A stretch of DNA of 40,801 bases from a virus: positions 1 to 40,801 of IMG/VR virus record IMGVR_UViG_3300047546_002695; one strand, 5' to 3'. The position numbers and the translations under genes were made by a program. Under the pieces are notes generated by a model. That model worked only from the letters and a program-made list of their open reading frames with translations. It searched no databases and was not told the origin of the DNA. Shown one piece after another: positions 30,915 through 37,485 of this stretch (its first letter is position 1; every line of letters starts with the position of its first letter).

Positions 30915-31313
30915 ATGTTCACAGTTGCTCGACTAATCCTGAACTCAATCCTCACGTTAGTAGTTCGCACAATCAACCCGGTTCACCTTGCTGGCGCCAG
31001 CGTAGTCGCCATCGTGACCTACATGTTCTATCCCAGCGCACAGTTAGCAGGCGTGGCCTTTGTGGCAGGCGTGGCCTTCGCCGCCGTTTGCACGCTCGTT
31101 CACATGGTGTACGAGTTCGTCCAGATTGCTCGTGAGCAACGCGATTTTGACGAGGCGGTTCGCGACCGCAATCGTCGGCAAATCGCTGCCACAGGGAAGC
31201 AACTATCCCATCGTCTCTTGGCAGTACAGGATAACTACCTGATGCCGTCAACACGGCGCACGGTGGTTAGCGTGCGCGCAGAGGTGATGGAGATACTCCT
31301 TCGCAACAAGTAG
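30915..31313 (+). CDS. small membrane protein, paralogue of the protein at 29079
   Basis: 132 aa from ATG 30915 (AAAGGACAAATCACC upstream). N-terminal hydrophobic helices (residues about 3-20, 25-42 and 43-62) are followed by a charged helical tail. It shares the VCTxVHMxYEF and QDNYLxP motifs with the 29079 protein. Unlike most neighbours it has no cassette leader hairpin directly upstream but ends with a cassette-type terminator. Confidence 0.7.
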   Translation: MFTVARLILNSILTLVVRTINPVHLAGASVVAIVTYMFYPSAQLAGVAFVAGVAFAAVCTLVHMVYEFVQIAREQRDFDEAVRDRNRRQIAATGKQLSHRLLAVQDNYLMPSTRRTVVSVRAEVMEILLRNK

Positions 31314-31327
31314 CTTTCACAACACAG

Positions 31328-31363
31328 ACCAACCACTGAGCAATCGGTGGTTGGTTTTTTTTT
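31328..31363 (+). terminator. cassette terminator, second type, copy 1
   Basis: ACCAACCACTGA-GCAA-TCGGTGGTTGGT (one T·G) followed by T9. Repeated at 32368. Confidence 0.93.
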
Positions 31364-31383
31364 GATAGCTTGATGCTTATCCA

Positions 31384-31420
31384 CACAATCCACACATGTC
31401 TTTGTCTTGTCTGGCTTGTG
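31384..31420 (+). repeat. cassette leader hairpin, copy F
   Basis: CACAATCCACAC opposes GTCTGGCTTGTG with two mismatches. TTATCCACA at 31377 overlaps its left edge. GTTTTATTGTTTTC follows before ATG 31460. Confidence 0.55.
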
Positions 31421-31459
31421 GTTTTATTGTTTTCTTCTTTTCATTTGAAGGAGTTTGTC

Positions 31460-31903
31460 ATGGCTGCACGAAAACCATACGTCCTGTGCTCGGCCAAGTG
31501 GGTCGAGCGAGTATCCGAAGACATCCGGTACATCCACGCGACCGACCCCTGTCCGTTGGGCCAAACGGCCTACGCGGAAGACTGGTCGGCGATGCTTGAC
31601 CGGCTCCGGTGGCTGGAGAAAGTGAAATTCGAGGTGTCGGATGACACCATTCGAACAACGGCGATGGCACTGATGCGCCTCATTCGCCAGCTCGACGGTA
31701 AAGACTTCACCGCACGCGATGCCAACGGGCTCGCATCACAGGAGCGGTACTGGCGACGGTCGCGGGCATGTCAATTTCGGTCATTGGTCGGGAAGTATTG
31801 GGTTTGGCAGGCTGCCGACGACCGGCGCCGGGCCAAAGAGATAGCCCGCGAGAAGGCCAAGGAAAGAGCTGAGATGGAGGCGAACGGCGGTTGCCCGTTC
31901 TAG
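31460..31903 (+). CDS. hypothetical basic helical protein
   Basis: 147 aa, Arg/Trp-rich, largely helical, with a Lys/Arg/Glu coiled tail (DRRRAKEIAREKAKERAEME). ATG 31460 is 10 nt after GGAG in the shared GGAGTTTGTC context. The middle (DDTIRTTAMALMRLIRQLDG) looks like a helical bundle. Nucleic-acid binding is possible from charge, but no motif is recognised. Confidence 0.6.
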   Translation: MAARKPYVLCSAKWVERVSEDIRYIHATDPCPLGQTAYAEDWSAMLDRLRWLEKVKFEVSDDTIRTTAMALMRLIRQLDGKDFTARDANGLASQERYWRRSRACQFRSLVGKYWVWQAADDRRRAKEIAREKAKERAEMEANGGCPF

Positions 31904-31908
31904 TCCAT

Positions 31909-31941
31909 CACCCTCAACGCTCACCTGAGGTAAGATGTGAG
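31909..31941 (+). repeat. short intergenic direct repeat, copy 2
   Basis: Second copy of the 30822-30856 sequence, again just after a stop codon. Confidence 0.65.
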
Positions 31942-31976
31942 GTTTTATTCTATAATGTAAGAAGGGAGGTGATAAA

Positions 31977-32051
31977 ATGGTCAAGTTACACCAGCGTCGG
32001 TACAAACGTTACAACCGTTTCGGCCGACTGTCCAGTACATACTGGGCATAG
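31977..32051 (+). CDS. 24-residue basic microprotein (candidate)
   Basis: MVKLHQRRYKRYNRFGRLSS followed by TYWA; strongly basic and aromatic. Its ribosome site AAGGGAGGTGAT matches the 16S anti-SD over an exceptionally long stretch, and TATAAT lies at 31951-31956. The strength of these signals argues for translation despite the size. Function unknown. Confidence 0.5.
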   Translation: MVKLHQRRYKRYNRFGRLSSTYWA

Positions 32052-32057
32052 ATGACG

Positions 32058-32109
32058 ACAATCAGACAATTCCCGACACTCCGCACATGTTTGTGTCTTG
32101 TCTGATTGT
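32058..32109 (+). repeat. cassette leader hairpin, copy G
   Basis: ACAATCAGACAA pairs perfectly with TTGTCTGATTGT (12 bp) around a 28-nt loop, then GGTTTTGTTC and a T-rich tract before ATG 32149. Confidence 0.65.
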
Positions 32110-32148
32110 GGTTTTGTTCTTTATTCTTTTATTAATTAGGAGGCTAGT

Positions 32149-32355
32149 ATGAGCATCAACAAACAACTTCTTGCCCAATTGTTACTGACTGCCGAGTACT
32201 ATACGGTGCTATGGTACACAGTGCACAACGACAAAAGCGTGTACGTGGTGTGGCCTTCAGACACGCCGGGGGAATCGTTTCGTGAGGTAATTGTAGACAA
32301 CTCCCCTCGTGGTGTGGCAATACTACGCAATGAGTTTCCAATTCCCAACAACTAG
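32149..32355 (+). CDS. small hypothetical cassette protein
   Basis: 68 aa; ATG follows AGGAGGCTAGT, a start context identical to that of the gene at 32507. An αβ pattern: helix KQLLAQLLLTAEYYTVL, then strands with YVVWPSD. No family recognised. Confidence 0.6.
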   Translation: MSINKQLLAQLLLTAEYYTVLWYTVHNDKSVYVVWPSDTPGESFREVIVDNSPRGVAILRNEFPIPNN

Positions 32356-32367
32356 TCCACAACACAA

Positions 32368-32403
32368 ACCAACCACTGAGCAATCGGTGGTTGGTTTTTT
32401 TTT
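32368..32403 (+). terminator. cassette terminator, second type, copy 2
   Basis: Identical hairpin to 31328-31355 with T9. Confidence 0.93.
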
Positions 32404-32433
32404 GTTCGCTTGGTGCTTATCCCCACATTTCCC

Positions 32434-32469
32434 CACAGTCACACATGTTTTTGTTTTCTCTTGACTGTG
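32434..32469 (+). repeat. cassette leader hairpin, copy H (divergent)
   Basis: CACAGTC pairs perfectly with GACTGTG. The right arm has changed from GATTGTG to GACTGTG, turning the G·T of other copies into G-C. A degenerate DnaA box (TTATCCCCA) lies at 32417. Confidence 0.6.
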
Positions 32470-32506
32470 TCTTTCTGACTTTCTTTTTTTTCACAAGGAG
32501 GCTAGT

Positions 32507-32815
32507 ATGCCGTACAAACACGACGGGGACCACGCCGAGACGTACTCGGCAATCACATGTGAAGTGCGCCGCGTGATACGGGGATGGGGGGCCCCGCAGG
32601 GGCACATGGTGACGGCCTTGACTCACCGGCGCCTCAGCTTACAGCAGGCCCGCCAGCTGTGCGAATTCGACATCAATGCGGACGGGGTCCACACGGTCTC
32701 GACAGTCACGCAGTGTCAATACTCGTTTTCTAAAGCCAAGCTATTGAGCGAAACGCCATGGGAGGTAATCCCGCTTGAACAATTTCTCAAACGTTTTAGA
32801 CCAAGAGGATTTTAA
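32507..32815 (+). CDS. hypothetical cassette protein
   Basis: 102 aa, basic; ATG after AGGAGGCTAGT. A helix RRLSLQQARQLCEF followed by DINADGVHTVSTVTQ is the clearest secondary structure. No family recognised. It is the last gene with the cassette leader. Confidence 0.6.
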   Translation: MPYKHDGDHAETYSAITCEVRRVIRGWGAPQGHMVTALTHRRLSLQQARQLCEFDINADGVHTVSTVTQCQYSFSKAKLLSETPWEVIPLEQFLKRFRPRGF

Positions 32816-32928
32816 AACAATTTTCTTTTTTTTCTTCACGGCAGAGGCTCGGAGGATCTCCCGGGCACTGCTGAACAATGATAGGCTCCCAACGCCGCGA
32901 ATCTGGGTGAGTTGCGGGACGCAGCCCT

Positions 32929-32953
32929 GCGAGTGTGCACTGTGCACACTCGC
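32929..32953 (+). repeat. 25-bp nearly perfect palindrome
   Basis: GCGAGTGTGCAC, T, GTGCACACTCGC: 12-bp arms with a single central base, 27 bp before the next gene. Likely an operator or a hairpin in the leader; there is no U run. Confidence 0.75.
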
Positions 32954-32979
32954 CAACGTCGAGAAAGGACGTGTGTGTT

Positions 32980-33282
32980 ATGTTGTACGTTATCTTGGGA
33001 GTGGCCTTGGTTGGCACGCTGGTAGCATGGGTTCGTGACCACTTGCACCAAAGCAAGGTAATCGAGACGCTTTTGGAACAGCGTCGTGAGCTCAAACGGG
33101 AGTTAACTCAGCGCCCGTTGCACTCGCAGATGTCCGCTTTGCAACAGCGTGTACACGATGCCCGCATCGAGGGTGTCAAGGAAGGCCTGAAGCAGGGGTA
33201 CGCCACGGGTTTCGCCCACGGCAAGACCGCAGCCCGCGAAGCCACTCGCAAGGCGTTCCGGGAGCTCGACAAAACCCTGTAG
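32980..33282 (+). CDS. small membrane-anchored coiled-coil protein
   Basis: 100 aa. An N-terminal transmembrane helix (MLYVILGVALVGTLVAWV) is followed by a long Gln/Arg/Glu helix and a tail with GLKQGYATGFAHGKTAAREA. AAAGGA is upstream, with an in-frame GTG at 32971 as alternative start. The topology resembles spanins or phage exclusion proteins, but it is far from the lysis cassette. Function unknown. Confidence 0.6.
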   Translation: MLYVILGVALVGTLVAWVRDHLHQSKVIETLLEQRRELKRELTQRPLHSQMSALQQRVHDARIEGVKEGLKQGYATGFAHGKTAAREATRKAFRELDKTL

Positions 33283-33296
33283 CGTCCACCCGCGTG

Positions 33297-33338
33297 CCCA
33301 TCCGCGGTATATAAATAGATGGGTATCTTGGTTTTTTT
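33297..33338 (+). terminator. weak terminator-like hairpin
   Basis: CCCATC pairs with GATGGG around a 15-nt AT-rich loop; a T8 run starts about 9 nt later. Weaker and looser than the other terminators. Confidence 0.35.
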
Positions 33339-33372
33339 TATTTTCTTTTTTTTCACACAGGAGTATGGTAAG

Positions 33373-33606
33373 ATGAAGTACGCACCAATTACCCCGGCAA
33401 TGTATTCGGTTGTGTCTCAATGGCAAGTAGGCGCACGGCGCCTTCAGCTTGGCCAGATTGTGAAGCTAGGTAAGAATCGCAGTGAATACTGCACGCTAGA
33501 CCAAGCACTAGCGGGAGCGGAATACAAGACCGCCACCACGCGCATGGTTCACTTCGTGTGCAAGCGCACATACAGTGGATGGGAAGTGATCTCGAAGAAA
33601 GTCTAA
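33373..33606 (+). CDS. small hypothetical protein
   Basis: 77 aa, basic, β-rich (VVSQWQVGARRLQLGQIVKLG; FVCKRTYSGWEVISKKV). The start ATG 33373 has CAGGAG farther upstream. No family recognised. First of four closely packed genes. Confidence 0.55.
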   Translation: MKYAPITPAMYSVVSQWQVGARRLQLGQIVKLGKNRSEYCTLDQALAGAEYKTATTRMVHFVCKRTYSGWEVISKKV

Positions 33607-33623
33607 GAAGAAGGAGTAGTACA

Positions 33624-34028
33624 ATGCTAGTAAAGCGCAAACAAGACGTAAAACCCGAGGAGCTCTACAGCCTCGTTACGGACGAATGTTTTTGTTCAAG
33701 TTTCAACGAGGAGACGCAGGAGTGGGAGCCTGCCGTACAGTGCTGCGGTGATTGTGGTAACCACCTGTTCGAAGACTTCGTTAATGAAGCCACAAAGCAT
33801 TTCCGCCCTCGCACATGGGCGACGTTTTGGCCCACATGGCAAGGACTGGAGCCCATAACCGTGACATTTCAAACCGTCACGGACATTCCCAGAATAATGG
33901 CACCGTCGGGAAACAGCTGGTACAATATGCGGTGGGGTCTTGTTAAAGAGCCCGGTCGGGGCAACAAAAGAGTGTATATCGCCATCTGGTTAGTGCACCA
34001 CGATGGTGAGCGGATGTACTTTTTTTAG
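33624..34028 (+). CDS. hypothetical protein with cysteine cluster
   Basis: 134 aa, ATG after AAGGAG. Cysteines at residues about 22, 24, 40, 41 and 44 (DECFCSS, QCCGDCGNHL) could bind a metal. The second half is β-rich and tryptophan-rich. No named family recognised. Confidence 0.55.
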   Translation: MLVKRKQDVKPEELYSLVTDECFCSSFNEETQEWEPAVQCCGDCGNHLFEDFVNEATKHFRPRTWATFWPTWQGLEPITVTFQTVTDIPRIMAPSGNSWYNMRWGLVKEPGRGNKRVYIAIWLVHHDGERMYFF

Positions 34029-34045
34029 AGGAGGGGGAGATCGAC

Positions 34046-34411
34046 ATGGAAGGAAAAAAAGTCCGCGTATACCGGAACTTGCAGAAGCAAATGTTCTCGG
34101 TACAAGAGAAAGTGGAGGGGCGGTGGAAAGTCACCGCCCACGTCAACGAAATTGCGCTCGTTGACGTGACTTTTATCATTCAGCACGCGGGGCGCTCGCG
34201 CGCCATCCGCGAAGGACGGAAAAACGTGCATGCATTCGTGCAAGGCACGGTGGTACCAAGCGTAGAAGATACGCCCGTGCAGTTGCGATACAACATGCAC
34301 ATGGGTGCATTTCACACGCGTGCTGGCCAATGGATTAGTGCTGCCCATCGGTGCCAGTTGACAGACGGTAAGATTTGGATTGACTACACAATAATGAAAG
34401 AAGGTGAGTAG
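34046..34411 (+). CDS. hypothetical protein
   Basis: 121 aa, basic, β-rich start (KKVRVYRNLQKQMFSVQEKVEG) followed by AHVNEIALVDVTFIIQHAGRSRAIREGRKNVHAFV, a conserved-looking domain. ATG follows GGGGGAGA. It ends directly at the next gene. No named family recognised. Confidence 0.6.
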   Translation: MEGKKVRVYRNLQKQMFSVQEKVEGRWKVTAHVNEIALVDVTFIIQHAGRSRAIREGRKNVHAFVQGTVVPSVEDTPVQLRYNMHMGAFHTRAGQWISAAHRCQLTDGKIWIDYTIMKEGE

Positions 34412-34412
34412 G

Positions 34413-34772
34413 ATGGCTCAAGTATCACAGAAAGCTCAGCAAGAGCTCCGCAAACTGTTGGAGTTGGCCACACGACTGGTCAGCGAGCTGGTCGAATGTG
34501 AGCGGACGAGTTCCGCCGCAGTGGCACCAAGCCCAGCAATAGTATTCGTAGTTGTCGACACATTGGCTCTCGGTGCCGAAGCTTTTCAGGCCTCAAACAA
34601 AGACATCGATTACTGGAATGATGGGTTCGAGGGGATTTTGTACTCCCTCTGCCGAGAAGTGATAAACTCATTGGCGCTCATCAAAGAAGGTCCGCAACAC
34701 AAGTTGTTGCTGGAGCTAAAGGAGGTAACCACTGCAATCGATGTATGGCACACCAAACACATCGCTGCATGA
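34413..34772 (+). CDS. hypothetical helical protein
   Basis: 119 aa from ATG 34413; GTG 34404, overlapping the upstream stop, is an alternative. The ribosome site AAGGTGAG favours the ATG. Almost all helical with a leucine-rich N-terminus (LRKLLELATRLVSELVEC). No family recognised. Confidence 0.6.
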   Translation: MAQVSQKAQQELRKLLELATRLVSELVECERTSSAAVAPSPAIVFVVVDTLALGAEAFQASNKDIDYWNDGFEGILYSLCREVINSLALIKEGPQHKLLLELKEVTTAIDVWHTKHIAA

Positions 34773-34828
34773 TTTTGTTTATCCTTGTTTCGGTTTTCTT
34801 ATTATTTCTTTTTTAGGAGGTGCACCCT

Positions 34829-35365
34829 ATGGAGTACAAGATACTCTCCGCAAAAGCCTTTCGGGTATTCGACATGATTGTGTTTGACCGCATGCAGGCC
34901 ATGCAACAGGTACGTCAACGCCGTGCAGACGGCTGGCACGCCATTGTGGTGCGTGACGACCAAGAGGTAGTGTACTCCGACACCCCGGAGTGGCACTACT
35001 GGTTCGACGGTGATTTCCCATCAGCAGACCACTGGATTAACGAATGGGCTCCGACGTACACCGACGCAAGCGGTGATGTGTCAGAAATGTTCAAAGTCGA
35101 CTTGGCCAAGGAAGACCACTTGGTGCACGTCATAAACGGCTTAATTGCAACCGAACAATTTGGCCGTAAGAAAGAACGAGTTCCCGAGTATCTCGACCCA
35201 GAAACAGTCAACAGTAAGTTGTTTCGCTGCGGATATCTCACTACCATGGGATACTCAAAAGGAACTACGTGGTCGCAGCCATATCCGCGCAAGCTTGAGA
35301 AATGGTTGAATTGTGTTTTTGCAGAATTTGTTATTTTCTCCAACCAGACAATAACAATTCTGTAG
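34829..35365 (+). CDS. hypothetical protein
   Basis: 178 aa, ATG 34829 eight bases after AGGAGG (a GTG at 34820 overlaps that site). The N-terminal half has a helix (FDRMQAMQQVRQRRADG) and an acidic-aromatic segment (EWHYWFDGDFPSADHWINEW); the rest is mixed. A T-rich, AT-rich leader of 56 nt precedes it. No family recognised. Confidence 0.6.
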   Translation: MEYKILSAKAFRVFDMIVFDRMQAMQQVRQRRADGWHAIVVRDDQEVVYSDTPEWHYWFDGDFPSADHWINEWAPTYTDASGDVSEMFKVDLAKEDHLVHVINGLIATEQFGRKKERVPEYLDPETVNSKLFRCGYLTTMGYSKGTTWSQPYPRKLEKWLNCVFAEFVIFSNQTITIL

Positions 35366-35371
35366 AACATA

Positions 35372-35404
35372 CTGAGCGGTGGGGGCAACAGTAACTTTCC
35401 CACC
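35372..35404 (+). repeat. covarying hairpin element, copy 1
   Basis: CTGAGC then GGTGGG, loop GGCAACAGTAACTTT, CCCACC. It lies 32 nt upstream of the gene at 35436 and is followed by TTATACTTTTTT. Confidence 0.75.
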
Positions 35405-35435
35405 AGTTATACTTTTTTAGTTTGAGGAGTTTACT

Positions 35436-35873
35436 ATGTGTGACAAGCAGCTTGCACCTGCAAGCACGGAAATCCGTGCTCAAATGGCGTTGATTCCGGG
35501 TCTCAAATACCACGGGATTAAAAAGTACTGCCATCGTTTTACGATTGGTGACGAGGTACTGGAGTACGGCACAGACTATAGCATGGAAACTGCTGTTCGT
35601 GCCATGGTGGCACTCAGTCGATCCGGCACACCGAGTATCCCTGTCGATTTCTACATGGGAAGTGATGGCTCGCGAGGAGGCGATAAACTGGTCGTTTTCA
35701 ATTGGCCAGAAGGAGGAATGACAGAAGATGAAAACAACGAAGTTGACGAGTATCTGGATAGCGAAGATTATGATGGACTTTTGTTGTGGGTCAAAAACCG
35801 CAATATTCCACACGCAGTGAAGGAATTCAACCAAAAGACCAAGCGCTGGGAACTAACACTCTATCAGCGCTAA
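35436..35873 (+). CDS. hypothetical protein preceded by the covarying hairpin
   Basis: 145 aa, ATG after TGAGGAG. N-terminal part IRAQMALIPGLKYHGIKKY...RFTIGDEV, then an acidic middle (TEDENNEVDEYLDSEDYDG) and a basic end. The LIPGLKY region resembles LPGMRYVF in the protein at 36450, suggesting distant relationship. No named family. Confidence 0.6.
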   Translation: MCDKQLAPASTEIRAQMALIPGLKYHGIKKYCHRFTIGDEVLEYGTDYSMETAVRAMVALSRSGTPSIPVDFYMGSDGSRGGDKLVVFNWPEGGMTEDENNEVDEYLDSEDYDGLLLWVKNRNIPHAVKEFNQKTKRWELTLYQR

Positions 35874-35879
35874 TTCGTA

Positions 35880-35911
35880 CTGAGTGGCGGGGCAACAGTA
35901 ACTTTTCGCCA
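35880..35911 (+). repeat. covarying hairpin element, copy 2
   Basis: CTGAG then TGGCGG, the identical 15-nt loop, TCGCCA (one G·T). It lies 30 nt upstream of ATG 35942. Confidence 0.75.
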
Positions 35912-35941
35912 TTTGTATTTTTTTTAGTATGGAGGCTCACA

Positions 35942-36448
35942 ATGAGCGACATGCCAACACAAGAGCAACTGAAACAGTTGCACGACCTCGCTAGCGAAAA
36001 ATGCACAGAGCTCGCAGACACAATTCAACATGCTCTGTACGAAAAGGCCCTCACAATGGACGGCAGTTACAACTGGATTGCAGACATGCAGACCGTCCTG
36101 CGTGGTATTTTCCGGACTGACGGAGATGGCTCACAGAACCGTATAGTGGAGTACTTCGACATGAGCCAAAAACGGTTTGTGCGCGAAATGCAGTTCGGTA
36201 TGGAACGAGAACGCCTCATGGACCATACCTACAAAATTGTGGCCGTAGGCGCATACGGTGAAACATTCGAGTGCTATGTAGTCATCGGAATTGACTATGA
36301 CGAGTCACAAGAAATACACCAAATCCACGATACGTCATACCGTAAAGACGGTATTGCGTATTGGCTGCCTGAAGGCGCCGACGTGGGATACGACTTGGAT
36401 GGGGAATTTACAATTCAATCGATTGAATCTAGTGTATGGGGGTTTTAA
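35942..36448 (+). CDS. hypothetical acidic protein
   Basis: 168 aa from ATG 35942 (GGAGG upstream). Helical first third (EQLKQLHDLASEKCTELADTIQHALYEKAL), then a β-rich part with TYKIVAVGAYGETFECYVVIG. No family recognised. It is 1 nt apart from the next gene. Confidence 0.6.
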   Translation: MSDMPTQEQLKQLHDLASEKCTELADTIQHALYEKALTMDGSYNWIADMQTVLRGIFRTDGDGSQNRIVEYFDMSQKRFVREMQFGMERERLMDHTYKIVAVGAYGETFECYVVIGIDYDESQEIHQIHDTSYRKDGIAYWLPEGADVGYDLDGEFTIQSIESSVWGF

Positions 36449-36449
36449 G

Positions 36450-36998
36450 ATGAGCAAGAATAAGATTGCGCCCGAACTGCTTTCTAAGATTGGCCGATTG
36501 CCGGGAATGCGTTACGTGTTCAACGACCGTGACGGGCACGTATTGATAACAGAAAATCCACTTGGCACAGCCGACCGCGTCCTTGTATTCGGTAAGAACA
36601 AGGAAAGTCTCAACAACCTCCACGCAGCCGTCATGGCAGTAGAAGGGGTTTTGGCCCACATGGGGTATGAGGACCCCGCGTCTGGGAACATCCACCCGTG
36701 GCGCTGGGTGCACGTACGCTGGAGTCGGCAAGAGTTGATTGACGCAGACATCAACACCAATGCGTTTCATCAATATTTAGTGGAGCAGGGGAACCAGTTC
36801 ATCGCGGAGAATAGGAGCCGTTACTTCACTCGTCAAGTGAAATACGATGACGATCCGGAGACAGTGCACGTTATGAAGTTCTGTCGTGACCATACGGCCG
36901 AAGAAGGCGACGATGTGTTCATGTACGGTCTGAGCCCAGACGAGGCACTTCCCGGCGGTCGCAACGAGTTTTTGGGCTGGGAGATTGTGGGTTTTTAA
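36450..36998 (+). CDS. hypothetical protein
   Basis: 182 aa, ATG 36450 one base after the previous stop; GGGGGTTTTAAG precedes it. It contains LPGMRYVFNDRDGHVLIT and a helix with SLNNLHAAVMAVEGVLAHMG, then a Trp-rich loop and an acidic tail. A possible distant relative of the protein at 35436. No named family. Confidence 0.6.
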   Translation: MSKNKIAPELLSKIGRLPGMRYVFNDRDGHVLITENPLGTADRVLVFGKNKESLNNLHAAVMAVEGVLAHMGYEDPASGNIHPWRWVHVRWSRQELIDADINTNAFHQYLVEQGNQFIAENRSRYFTRQVKYDDDPETVHVMKFCRDHTAEEGDDVFMYGLSPDEALPGGRNEFLGWEIVGF

Positions 36999-37020
36999 TA
37001 TTTTTTTTATGGAGGATACA

Positions 37021-37416
37021 ATGTACTACAAAGTACGAATTGAGTGGAATGGTGGAGTCTCGCTCGCACTAAACGTGTGGGCCAACAGCGTCGAGAACGC
37101 TGAGAAATCCTGTGTCATTGGACTAGAGAGTATCGGTATCAAAGCACCACAACCAGTCTCTGTAAGGGGAGTCGCACTGGCTCCCGCACATTGGCCATCA
37201 GGTAACTACGAAGACGAACTTCATGTGGCACGCCGTATCTTGATGGACCATTACTCAGTATATATTCACGTTGTCAGCAAAGATAACGTAGAGTTCGCAC
37301 TGAATCGAGAAAATATGTACGAGTCTCAGGAGTGGGTACAAGCCCGCTTCGCACTCGAAGACGATGACATCGGAATGGATGAGAATCAATGGGTAAGAGA
37401 CGTTTTCTCATCTTAG
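37021..37416 (+). CDS. hypothetical protein
   Basis: 131 aa from ATG 37021 after ATGGAGG. It opens MYYKVRIEWNGGVSLALNVW, then ANSVENAEKSCVIGL, a pattern like small ferredoxin-fold (βαβ) proteins, and ends acidic. No named family recognised. Confidence 0.6.
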   Translation: MYYKVRIEWNGGVSLALNVWANSVENAEKSCVIGLESIGIKAPQPVSVRGVALAPAHWPSGNYEDELHVARRILMDHYSVYIHVVSKDNVEFALNRENMYESQEWVQARFALEDDDIGMDENQWVRDVFSS

Positions 37417-37422
37417 TTCACA

Positions 37423-37453
37423 CTGAGTGGCGAGGCAACAGTAACTTTCGCCA
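37423..37453 (+). repeat. covarying hairpin element, copy 3
   Basis: CTGAG then TGGCGA, the conserved loop GGCAACAGTAACTT, TCGCCA. It lies 32 nt upstream of the ArdC-like gene. Confidence 0.75.
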
Positions 37454-37485
37454 ATTATACTTTTCTTTCTTTATGGAGTATTGCA

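Noticed and set aside
28433-32500. CRISPR-like array
   Set aside because: The repeats are hundreds of bases apart with coding sequence between them, not regularly spaced spacers.
33308-33318. TATATAAATAG, resembling a eukaryotic/archaeal TATA box
   Set aside because: It lies in a hairpin loop of a clearly bacterial phage gene layout; AT-rich chance match.
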